DNA of 64,000 bases from Streptomyces sp. NBC_00457. GTDB lineage: Bacteria > Actinomycetota > Actinomycetes > Streptomycetales > Streptomycetaceae. Under the pieces are notes generated by a model that saw only the letters and a list, made by a program, of their open reading frames with translations, made no database searches and was not told where the DNA came from. This document shows, in pieces, positions 52,993 to 60,427 of this stretch. Position 1 is the first letter of the stretch; every line of letters begins with the position of its first letter. Position numbers and translations under genes: made by a program. The DNA is taken from assembly GCF_036014015.1 (NCBI RefSeq), contig NZ_CP107905.1, forward strand, positions 186,001-250,000, given 5' to 3'.

Positions 52993-54579
52993 TCACGCCC
53001 GCCGCTCCCGCTCCTGTTCGAGCCGGCGGGCCAGGGCGAGCCGCTGCACCTTCAAGGTGGCGGTCCGCGGCAGTTCGGCCTGCGGGATCTGGACGGGGTC
53101 GGCCAGCTGGGGGAAACCGGCGACGGCCGCGCGCCAGCGGCCCCGGTCCAGCGGCTGGTCGTCGACGGTGCAGATCACCGGGACCGCCTCGCCGCCCGGG
53201 CCCTGCACCACGACCAGCTCGCTCAGTTCGCTCAGCTCGCCCAGCACCACGTCCTCGATCTCCAGGGAGCTGCGCACCCCGGGGATCATGTCGACCTCCC
53301 GGTCGAGCATGTGCAGACAGCCGAACCGGGTGCGGTAGCCGACGTCGCCGGTGCGCCACCACTGGCCGTTGCGGTTGGCGTCGTAGCGGTCCTGCTCGGC
53401 GAAGTAGGTCTTGGCGATGCCGTCCCAGGCGACCTCGATGAAGCCGGGGCTCTGCTCGGACGGCGCCCTGCCGTCCCGGCTCACCACGCGGATCCTCGCG
53501 GCGCCGTGCGGCATGGCCCAGCCGACGCAGCGCCCGTTGGCCTTGTGGGCGGAGTGGCGGAAGTAGGCGCGGCCGACGGCCGGACCGACCTCGCTCTGCC
53601 CGTAGATCTGGAAGAACAGCGCCCCGCGCCGGTCGGAGGCCTTCAGCAGCCGGCTCATCGTCCCGGGGTGGATCGCGTCGAAGGTGCTGCTGAAGACCTT
53701 CACCGACCCGAACGGCGCTCGCGGGTCCTCGGCCAGCCCCTCCCACTCCATCAGCGAGTTGGGCAGCGCCTCGATGAAGGCCGGCCGGTGCTCGATGAGC
53801 TGCTCGGCGACGTCGGCGGGGTCCGACTCCCGCATGAGCAGGACCGGGTACTGCTTGAGCAGGGCCAGGGACATCGCCGCGACCATCCGCGAGTGCACGA
53901 AGGGCACGTGGATCGCGACGGTCTCCTTCTTCCGCATCAGGGACAGCAGCCGCCACTGCGGTACCAGGCGGATGCCCTGGGTGCGGGGCGTGTGCACCAC
54001 GAGCTTGGGAATCCCGGTGGTGCCGGAGGTGTGGGTGATCACGGCGGCCTCGTCGATCGGCCGGACCACCGGCCTGACCCGCGGCGCCCCGGCGAGCTCG
54101 GCGAGCGGCAGGGCCCCCGGCCGGTGGCCGCTGGAGGAGATCACCCGCTGGGTGATCTCCTCCAGCGGCACCTCGGCGAGGACGTCGAGCTTGGCCGCGT
54201 CGGTGAGCAGGGTCGGCCGGCCGACCCGCTCGAGCAGGACGGCGACGGTCGCGGCGTCCAGGGCCGGCGACAGGTTCACCACGACCGCGCCGATGCGGGA
54301 CACCGCGGCGGCGAGCATCCAGTGGTCGGCATTGGCCCTCTTGTAGAGCACGACGCGCTCGTCGGGCCGGACACCGGCCGCCCACAGGCGGCCCGCCAGG
54401 TCGTCCACGTGCTCGGCGTACTGAGCCACCGTCAGGCGCCGCCCCGCCTCGGGCAGGACGTCCAGGTCGTGGTCCAGGCTGATCGGTGTCGAGGGGTTCA
54501 CGGCCGCGGCCATCTCCGGCAGCAGGCCGATGTGCAGACCGCGCTTCTGTATCGATTTGTAGGCTGTGGAGCCCTTCAT
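52993..54579 (-). CDS. adenylate-forming enzyme (ANL superfamily; acyl-CoA synthetase or diazotase-like)
   Basis: 528 residues from ATG 54579 (GAAGGAG nine bases upstream). P-loop HTSGTTGIPKLVV, A5-like YGQSEVGP, A7-like WWRTGDVGYR and a C-terminal TLKVQRL lysine region mark an AMP-forming ligase. The middle is unlike classical fatty acyl or aryl CoA ligases. In related aminonaphthoquinone clusters, enzymes of this superfamily accompany the aminotransferase, and relatives of CreM perform ATP-dependent diazotisation of aryl amines; either chemistry is possible here (inference). No carrier protein is present. Confidence 0.87.
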   Translation of the reverse strand: MKGSTAYKSIQKRGLHIGLLPEMAAAVNPSTPISLDHDLDVLPEAGRRLTVAQYAEHVDDLAGRLWAAGVRPDERVVLYKRANADHWMLAAAVSRIGAVVVNLSPALDAATVAVLLERVGRPTLLTDAAKLDVLAEVPLEEITQRVISSSGHRPGALPLAELAGAPRVRPVVRPIDEAAVITHTSGTTGIPKLVVHTPRTQGIRLVPQWRLLSLMRKKETVAIHVPFVHSRMVAAMSLALLKQYPVLLMRESDPADVAEQLIEHRPAFIEALPNSLMEWEGLAEDPRAPFGSVKVFSSTFDAIHPGTMSRLLKASDRRGALFFQIYGQSEVGPAVGRAYFRHSAHKANGRCVGWAMPHGAARIRVVSRDGRAPSEQSPGFIEVAWDGIAKTYFAEQDRYDANRNGQWWRTGDVGYRTRFGCLHMLDREVDMIPGVRSSLEIEDVVLGELSELSELVVVQGPGGEAVPVICTVDDQPLDRGRWRAAVAGFPQLADPVQIPQAELPRTATLKVQRLALARRLEQERERRA

Positions 54580-54643
54580 GGGGACTGTCTCCTTCGGGGG
54601 CACGTCGCGAGGTCAACGGCGCACGGTGCTCGATGCGGGGCAA

Positions 54644-54680
54644 GGGGGCCGGGCCTGTGGTGGCCACAGGCCCGGCCCCC
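54644..54680 (-). terminator. 17-bp perfect hairpin between aminotransferase and ligase genes
   Basis: GGGGGCCGGGCCTGTGG / CCACAGGCCCGGCCCCC with a 3-base loop. It lies 65 bases before the ligase start codon, so it either ends the rppA operon or partly attenuates transcription into the ligase gene. Confidence 0.75.
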
Positions 54681-54747
54681 CCGGGGGGCGTACGGACGGC
54701 TCGTCAAAACTGCCTGGAACAACGGCCCGCCCCTGTGCCGCAGGGGC

Positions 54748-55905
54748 CTAGGCGGCGCGGCCGACGGGCCGTGCGTGGGTGCGCACCGCGGTACGCAGCA
54801 CCTCCACGACCCGTTCGACCTGGTCCATGGTCAGCTCGGCGTGCATGGGTATGCCGAGATTGCGCCGGAAGAGATCCGCCGAGACCGGGCACACCTGCTG
54901 GGCCCCGAACGCGGGCTGCAGGTGGCTGGCCCAGGTGCCGTGCAGGCAGCCGATTCCCTGGGCCCGCAGGTCGGTGGCGACCGCCGCGCGGTCCACGCCC
55001 GGATCCAGCGTCACCAGGTAGGACTGCCAGGCGTGGGTACGGTCCGCCGGTACGTGCGGCACCGTCAGGAGTTCCTCGCCGGCGAAGAGTTCGGCGTAGC
55101 GCGCGGCGACGGCGCGCCGGCGCTCCAGCAGTTCCTCGATCCGGCCGAGCTGCACCTCAAGGATCGCCGCGGCGATGTCGGACAGCTTGAAGTTGTAGCC
55201 GATCTCGGTGAACTGAGGGATCGGCAGGCCGATGACCTGCGCCTGGTCGTAGATGCTGCCGATGCCGAAGGAGGAGAGCTGCCGCGTGTGCGCCCCGATG
55301 GCCGGGTCGGTGGCGATCAGGGCGCCGCCCTCCCCGCTGGTGGCTCCCTTGCGTCCGTGGAAGGACAGGCAGGCCACCTCGGCCAGCGCGCCCGCCTCAC
55401 GCCCCTGGTAGGTGGCGCCCACCGCGCAGGCGGCGTCCTCGACGAGGAACAGCCCGTGGCGGTCGGCGATCGCCTGCAGCTGCGTGTAGTCCGCGGGCAG
55501 TCCCACCGTGTCGACGGCGATGATGCCCACCGTGCGCGCCGAGACCAGATCCGCGACCGCCTCGGGGTCCACGGTGCCGGTGTCGGCGCGTACGTCGGCG
55601 AAGACCGGCGTGGCGCCCACGTACCGCACCGCATGGGCGGGTGCCGGGAACGTGTAGTCGGCGACGATCACTTCGTCGCCCGGCTTGACGCCGAACGCGA
55701 GCATCGCCAGGTGCAGTGCGGCGCCGCAGTTGCTGACCGCGACCGCGTCACCGGCACCGTAACGTTCCTTCAGCCGGGCCTCGAGAGCCTTGCCCTTGGG
55801 GCCCTGGCCGGCCGGCCAGCCGGAGGCGAACACCTCGGCGACGGCGGCCAGTTCCTGCTCCCCCAGGCTTGCGTGCACCAGGGAAATCTTGTCCATGTCG
55901 CTCAT
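54748..55905 (-). CDS. DegT/DnrJ/EryC1-family PLP aminotransferase
   Basis: 385 residues. PLP-binding marks: SNCGAALHLAM, Asp157 in VEDAACAVGA, and the Schiff-base Lys186 in SFHGRKGATSGEGG. These enzymes usually make amino sugars, but a member in furaquinocin-type clusters aminates oxidised flaviolin to 8-amino-flaviolin; with rppA and the cupin adjacent and no sugar genes, that role is the better inference. Its ATG overlaps the cupin stop (ATGA), so the two are translationally coupled. Confidence 0.92.
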   Translation of the reverse strand: MSDMDKISLVHASLGEQELAAVAEVFASGWPAGQGPKGKALEARLKERYGAGDAVAVSNCGAALHLAMLAFGVKPGDEVIVADYTFPAPAHAVRYVGATPVFADVRADTGTVDPEAVADLVSARTVGIIAVDTVGLPADYTQLQAIADRHGLFLVEDAACAVGATYQGREAGALAEVACLSFHGRKGATSGEGGALIATDPAIGAHTRQLSSFGIGSIYDQAQVIGLPIPQFTEIGYNFKLSDIAAAILEVQLGRIEELLERRRAVAARYAELFAGEELLTVPHVPADRTHAWQSYLVTLDPGVDRAAVATDLRAQGIGCLHGTWASHLQPAFGAQQVCPVSADLFRRNLGIPMHAELTMDQVERVVEVLRTAVRTHARPVGRAA

Positions 55906-56468
55906 CTCCGTTGCGCTCCGCGCTCCGTTGCCGACGGGGAATCGAGAAGAGGGGGCGGGTCGAAGCGCAGCGGCGTGATCTGACTGACGTCATAGCGCCG
56001 GCGCATCTCCTCGATGGCCTCTGCGTCCGGCGGCCCGCCGGCCGACCAGATCTCGGCGATCTCGTCGAAGTAGAGCTCGTGAATGGGTGAGGGGAAGCAC
56101 TGGAACAGCATGCGCGCCGGCTGGTCCGAGGCGTTCCTGAACGCGTGCGGCGTTCCCGGGGGAACGAACATGCTGGCCCCCTCGGTGGCCCGGACGACCC
56201 GGTCCCCCTCGGGCGACTCCCACTCGTGCCAGCTCTCCTGCGTGCGCGTGATGGGCTCGAAGGCCAGCAGTTGCAGCTCCCCCTCAAGGACGTAGAAGAA
56301 CTCCTGCGCATCGCTGTGGACATGGGCCCCGACATCGAACCCGGGCGGCACCACCACCTCGAAGATCGATATGGAGGAGCCGTGCGCCTCGGTGGCCTTG
56401 AAGGTCACTTCCTGCGCCTTGGTGATCAGCTTTCGCCCCTGACCGGGCGGGAGAATGAGACCAGTCAT
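55902..56468 (-). CDS. cupin-fold oxygenase, MomA-like (THN to flaviolin)
   Basis: 188 residues. A single cupin barrel with the metal-binding pattern GAHVHSDAQEFFYVLEGE and a second motif FVPPGTPHAFRN. Cupins next to rppA in Streptomyces (MomA) oxidise 1,3,6,8-tetrahydroxynaphthalene to flaviolin, so the same reaction is proposed. It starts 7 bases after rppA and overlaps the aminotransferase gene. The order rppA-cupin-aminotransferase gives a compact pathway to aminated flaviolin. Confidence 0.88.
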   Translation of the reverse strand: MTGLILPPGQGRKLITKAQEVTFKATEAHGSSISIFEVVVPPGFDVGAHVHSDAQEFFYVLEGELQLLAFEPITRTQESWHEWESPEGDRVVRATEGASMFVPPGTPHAFRNASDQPARMLFQCFPSPIHELYFDEIAEIWSAGGPPDAEAIEEMRRRYDVSQITPLRFDPPPLLDSPSATERGAQRR

Positions 56469-56475
56469 ACAGGGC

Positions 56476-57543
56476 TCAGTCCAATTCGCCCGGTGCGTCG
56501 ACGCTCCAGCGGCCCAGCGCCATCTCGGCGGTGATGCCGGGACCGAAACCCGCGATCAGACCGGTGGCGTCGGGGGCCGGGGGGTCCTCTTCGAACAGCC
56601 TGCGTGCCGCGTCGAACACGACCGCGCTGGCGATGTTGCCGTATTCGGTCAGGGTCGACCAGCTGTGACGGAACACCGTGCGGTCGACCTCGAGGAACTT
56701 GGCGAGGTCGTCCAGGATCCGCGGGCCGCCGGCGTGGACGATGTAGAAGTCGAGGTTGCCGGCGTCCCAGCTGTGGTCCTTGGCGAACTCCCGCAGCACC
56801 GGGGCCAGCGGCTCCATCGTGCCGGGCACCCGCCGGTCCAGCTGGAAGTGGAAGCCGGTGTCGCGCACCGCGTAGGAGATCCAGTCCTCGGTGTTGGGAA
56901 TGAGGTAGGAGGCGTTGCGCTCCAGTTCGATGCCGACGCCGCCGCTGCCGCGCACCACGGCGGCCGCGACCGCGTCGCCGAACAGCCCGTCGGACAGCAG
57001 CGAGCCGATGTCGTCGGCGTCGGGCTGGTAGCACAGCGAGCACAGCTCGCAACTGACGATCAGGACGTTGCTTCCCGGGTGGGCCGCGCAGAAGTCGTGG
57101 GCGCGGTTGACCGCCGCGCCGCCTGCCGCGCACCCCAGCTGGGCGATGGGTATCTGCCGGGTGTCGTAGCGCAGTCCCATCCTGTTGATCAGCCATGCGG
57201 TCAGCGACGGCATCAGGAACCCGGTGCACGACACGTAGATGATGGCGTCGATGTCACGGGCCGCCACATCGGCGTTCTCAAGGGCCTGTTCGATGACCGG
57301 GGGGCACCACTTCTTGGATTCGGCCTCGTAGATGCGGTTGCGTTCGGTCAGCCCCGGGTGGCGCAGTGTCTGCTCGATGGGCTGCACGATATGCCGCTTC
57401 AGCACCCCCGTGTTCCGGATCAGCCGGAGCGCCAGAGGAAGCTGCGGCTTTCCTGCATGAGCTTGTTGGGCGAACTCCAGCGTCTCTTCCATCGTGATGA
57501 CGTGTTCCGGCGCGCTCACCGCGGGCTTGCATAGCCTTGGCAT
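56476..57543 (-). CDS. rppA: 1,3,6,8-tetrahydroxynaphthalene synthase (type III PKS)
   Basis: 355 residues. Homodimeric type III polyketide synthase condensing five malonyl-CoA units to tetrahydroxynaphthalene. The catalytic triad is at Cys138 (AQLGCAAGG), His270 (YIVHAGGPR) and Asn303 (TEYGNIAS). Cys106 (VSCTGF), a THN-synthase hallmark, is also present; the numbers coincide with the S. coelicolor enzyme. First gene of the operon with the cupin and aminotransferase. Its leader is about 370 bases, with promoter module copy 2 upstream. Confidence 0.97.
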   Translation of the reverse strand: MPRLCKPAVSAPEHVITMEETLEFAQQAHAGKPQLPLALRLIRNTGVLKRHIVQPIEQTLRHPGLTERNRIYEAESKKWCPPVIEQALENADVAARDIDAIIYVSCTGFLMPSLTAWLINRMGLRYDTRQIPIAQLGCAAGGAAVNRAHDFCAAHPGSNVLIVSCELCSLCYQPDADDIGSLLSDGLFGDAVAAAVVRGSGGVGIELERNASYLIPNTEDWISYAVRDTGFHFQLDRRVPGTMEPLAPVLREFAKDHSWDAGNLDFYIVHAGGPRILDDLAKFLEVDRTVFRHSWSTLTEYGNIASAVVFDAARRLFEEDPPAPDATGLIAGFGPGITAEMALGRWSVDAPGELD

Positions 57544-58104
57544 ATCTGGGGTCTCATTTCTCGAGAGTCTGCCTTCTGTGCGTGCAGAATCCGCGCACAG
57601 CTTCCGAAGCGGTTCTCGTCAGGTCGTTACGGCGGAGGCGGGTGCGGGGCGGCCGCGGGCAGGCCGCACCGCACAGAACGTGCCGACCACCGCGATCACT
57701 TGGGCAACAGGCGCGGCACAGGGCATGCCGGATCAGCGCCGGCGGCGCTTGCGCACTGAGGCAAAGCCGCAGGGCGCAAAGCGCCACGGCGCGTTGAGGA
57801 TGTGATGCGAGAGGGAACCTGTGCCGCCACCTGGCACGGACGTCGGTCTCACCCGTACGAAACGGTGACTACGATGCTCAATCCACTGCCCCAGAACAGT
57901 TTTTGGGCAGGGAGGGCGTGCTGGAATAGTGACACGGGCGCACTCTCCGCGCCAAGACCGCCCCAAAGTGACGTGGGTCACGCCGAGTTGGGCTCAAGTG
58001 GCGCACAAGTCGATTTCTCCTGCGCCACCGGTGCCCTGCCGGTTCTGTAGCGCCCGGTTGAGAGCATCGCCGTTAGCCATGCAACGACTGGACGCGGAGG
58101 GCGC
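57544..58104. other. rppA / MFS divergent intergenic region
   Basis: 561 bases between divergent genes. Contains promoter module copy 2. A GCTCAAGT heptad lies just beyond it (57991-57998). No gene is supported. Confidence 0.55.
57926..57982 (-). promoter_or_regulatory. promoter module copy 2 (upstream of rppA)
   Basis: Leftward TTGGCG (57950-57955), 18-base spacer, CACTAT (57926-57931), with the palindrome-like AGTGACGTGGGTCACG (57967-57982) upstream. It matches copy 1 over about 95 bases, starting from TTTGGGCAGGGAG. Confidence 0.7.
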
Positions 58105-59421
58105 ATGTCTCAGCAAGCCGAGGAAGCCGCCGCCGGACGTAAGCGATCCCCCGGGGCGCCGTCCCCGGCGACGGGACGCGATACGGCCGGCGGGGGCCCG
58201 GCGCTGCGCCGGACCGGTCTCCTCGTCACGTTCATCCTCGGCGCCCTCGCCGCGGTGCCGCCGATGTCGATGGACATGTACCTCCCGGCCCTCCCGGAGG
58301 TCACCCGCACCCTGGGCTCGACCGCCACGACCGTCCAGCTGACCCTCACCGCGTGCCTGGCCGGCATGGCGCTCGGGCAGCTGGTGGTCGGCCCGATGAG
58401 CGACAGGTGGGGACGGCGCAGGCCTTTGCTGGCCGGACTGCTCGTCTATATCGTCGCCGCCACGATGTGCGCCTTCGCGCCCACCGCCGAGGTGCTCATC
58501 GCCTTCAGGCTGCTGCAGGGCCTGGCGGGGGCGGCCGGGATCGTCATCGCCCGGGCCGTCGTACGCGACCTCTACGACGGCCTGGCCATGGCCCGGTTCT
58601 TCTCCACGCTGCTGCTGATATCCAGCATCGCCCCGATCGTCGCGCCCGTCATCGGCGGACAGGTCCTGCACGTCACCAACTGGCGCGGCATCTTCCTCGT
58701 CCTCGCCGTGATCGGCATCGCGCTCACCCTGCTCGTCTGGCGCCGGCTGCCGGAGACCCTGCCCGCGGAGCGGCGGCAGAGCGGCGGGGTACGCGCGGCC
58801 CTGTGGATCATGCACGGGCTGTGCGCCGACCGGATCTTCACCGGGTACCTGCTGACCAACGGCTTCGCCTACGGAGCGCTGTTCTCCTACATCGCCGCCT
58901 CACCGTTCGTGATCCAGGACATCTACGGGGCGTCCCCGCAGACCTTCTCGCTGCTCTTCGGCCTCAACTCGCTCGGCCTGATGATCGTCGGCCAGATCAA
59001 CGGCAAGATCCTCGTCGGCCGGGTCCGCCTGGACAAGACGCTCGGGTGCGGACTGGCGCTGCTCACCCTCGCCGGGGCGGCGCTGCTGCTGGTGACGCAG
59101 GGCGCCTTCGGCACCGCGGGGGCGGTGCCGATCGCCGCCTGCCTCTTCGTCATGATCTCCTCGCTGGGCCTGATCCTGCCCAACACCAACGCGCTCGCGC
59201 TGATGCGCACCCCGCACGCCGCGGGGTCCGCCTCCGCGCTGGTCGGCACGTCGTGCTTCCTCATGGGAGCGATCGCCTCCTCACTCGTGGGGATCGCGGG
59301 CAAGCAGACGGCGGTGCCGATGGCCTTGGTCCAACTGGGCAGCGCACTGGCCGCGTTGGTCTGCTTCCTGGCGGTGTGCCGCCCCTGGCAGAACCGGGCC
59401 GCGGTGAAGGCACCGCACTGA
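58105..59421 (+). CDS. MFS transporter, Bcr/CflA-type drug exporter
   Basis: 438 residues with 12 predicted helices after a 35-residue polar N-terminus. Bcr/CflA marks are PMSMDMYLPALPEVTRTLG in helix 1, SDRWGRRRPLL as motif A, and FRLLQGLAGAAGIVIARAVVRD in helices 4-5. GGAGG lies before the ATG. It is divergent from rppA and shares its intergenic region, which suggests co-regulation and a role in exporting the product. A strong terminator follows. Confidence 0.92.
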   Translation: MSQQAEEAAAGRKRSPGAPSPATGRDTAGGGPALRRTGLLVTFILGALAAVPPMSMDMYLPALPEVTRTLGSTATTVQLTLTACLAGMALGQLVVGPMSDRWGRRRPLLAGLLVYIVAATMCAFAPTAEVLIAFRLLQGLAGAAGIVIARAVVRDLYDGLAMARFFSTLLLISSIAPIVAPVIGGQVLHVTNWRGIFLVLAVIGIALTLLVWRRLPETLPAERRQSGGVRAALWIMHGLCADRIFTGYLLTNGFAYGALFSYIAASPFVIQDIYGASPQTFSLLFGLNSLGLMIVGQINGKILVGRVRLDKTLGCGLALLTLAGAALLLVTQGAFGTAGAVPIAACLFVMISSLGLILPNTNALALMRTPHAAGSASALVGTSCFLMGAIASSLVGIAGKQTAVPMALVQLGSALAALVCFLAVCRPWQNRAAVKAPH

Positions 59422-59447
59422 CCGCCGCTGCGCGGGCGTGACCTTGA

Positions 59448-59481
59448 CCGCCTGCCGGAGCACGGGTGCTCCGGCAGGCGG
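59448..59481 (+). terminator. terminator of the Bcr/CflA-type MFS gene
   Basis: Perfect 15-bp stem CCGCCTGCCGGAGCA / TGCTCCGGCAGGCGG with a CGGG loop, 27 bases after the stop codon. Confidence 0.9.
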
Positions 59482-59926
59482 CCTTGTGACGGGACCGGGC
59501 ACGGTGACCGCGGATGCCGCACGGCCCGGCGCCCTGTCGTGTCCGCCGGCCGCGGCCCCGGCGACGCAGGGCGGCAGTGCGGGACGGCGGGTGCGCCTGG
59601 ACGACGGCGTCGCCGAGGCCGGCGGGCGTTGGCTGCGCTGGGCGGGGTGCAGCTGTGCGTGGGGTGGCTGCCCCGGGGGTGGGTCGCGCAGCCCGGCGCT
59701 GACGGGGTGCCGCCTGCGCCCACCCGTGCCGCCCCAGGCGGCACGCATGCCCGCAGCTTGGGCGGGACGGTGCGGCCGGCCCCGCACGGGGCGCCGCGGT
59801 GGCAGCCGGGTGCGGTGGAGGGTCGCACGGCACCGGATCCGCCGCCGCAAGCCCTAGGCACCACCCCCGACGCCCCAGCCCCCGGCCCCTTCCGGCGCCC
59901 CGGCGCGCGCCCACGCGTGTGCCCGG
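59482..59926. other. gene-free region
   Basis: 445 very GC-rich bases. Long open frames exist on both strands only because stop codons are rare at this composition; none has a family signature. Confidence 0.5.
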
Positions 59927-60283
59927 TCAGCCCGCCGTGTTGCGTTCCGGTGGCAGGATCAGGGTGGGTTCCAGGACGACGCGGGTGGCGGGCTCGTCGC
60001 CGGCCGGCGTCAGCGCGGGCCTCACGCCGCGCTGCTGGCGCCACCCGGCCTGGGCGGCCACCACGGCGACGTAGGGGATGACGACCCCGCCGACGAGGGC
60101 GCAGACGCCGACGGCGGGCCAGCGGTTCCAGGTGAGGGCCATCAGGACCACACAGGCGGTGCGCACCAGCATCGCCACGATGTAGCGGCGCTGGCGCACG
60201 CGCAGATCCTGCGTCAGGCCGGTGCGTGCCCGGGTGATGGATGCGGCGCGGGGTCCGTCCCGGCGCCATGGGGTGGGGCTCAT
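59927..60283 (-). CDS. DUF3099-family membrane protein
   Basis: 118 residues. The family pattern is clear: AASITRARTGLTQDLRVRQRRYIVAM, then two helices (ACVVLMALTW and AVGVCALVGGVVIPYVAVVAA) and a Pro-rich tail. ATG 60283 after GGAGG. Small two-helix proteins of unknown function widespread in actinomycetes. It lies 144 bases after the qcrB-like gene, behind a terminator. Confidence 0.8.
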   Translation of the reverse strand: MSPTPWRRDGPRAASITRARTGLTQDLRVRQRRYIVAMLVRTACVVLMALTWNRWPAVGVCALVGGVVIPYVAVVAAQAGWRQQRGVRPALTPAGDEPATRVVLEPTLILPPERNTAG

Positions 60284-60352
60284 CGGGCCTCCGTGGATGC
60301 TGGGGCATGGGCCGCCGGGACGAGGGCAACCGGCGGGGCCGGCGGTGAAACG

Positions 60353-60395
60353 ACGGCGGCGCGGGTGACCGTCCCCTGATCACCCGCGCCGCCGT
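60353..60395 (-). terminator. terminator of the qcrB-like gene
   Basis: Perfect 15-bp stem ACGGCGGCGCGGGTG / CACCCGCGCCGCCGT with a 13-base loop, 33 bases after the stop codon. Confidence 0.88.
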
Positions 60396-60427
60396 ATCCG
60401 GCCCGGTCCTGTGCGTCGCAGACCGGG

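Noticed and set aside
54748..55905. Deoxysugar aminotransferase
   Set aside because: The fold fits, but there are no sugar nucleotide or glycosyltransferase genes in the window, while coupling to rppA and the cupin favours a naphthoquinone substrate.
52669..55983. A very long open frame (about 1,100 codons) on the plus strand
   Set aside because: It lies antisense to the ligase, aminotransferase and cupin genes; its composition (Arg, Gly, Pro, Asp, His-rich) and lack of any family signature show it is an artefact of high GC.
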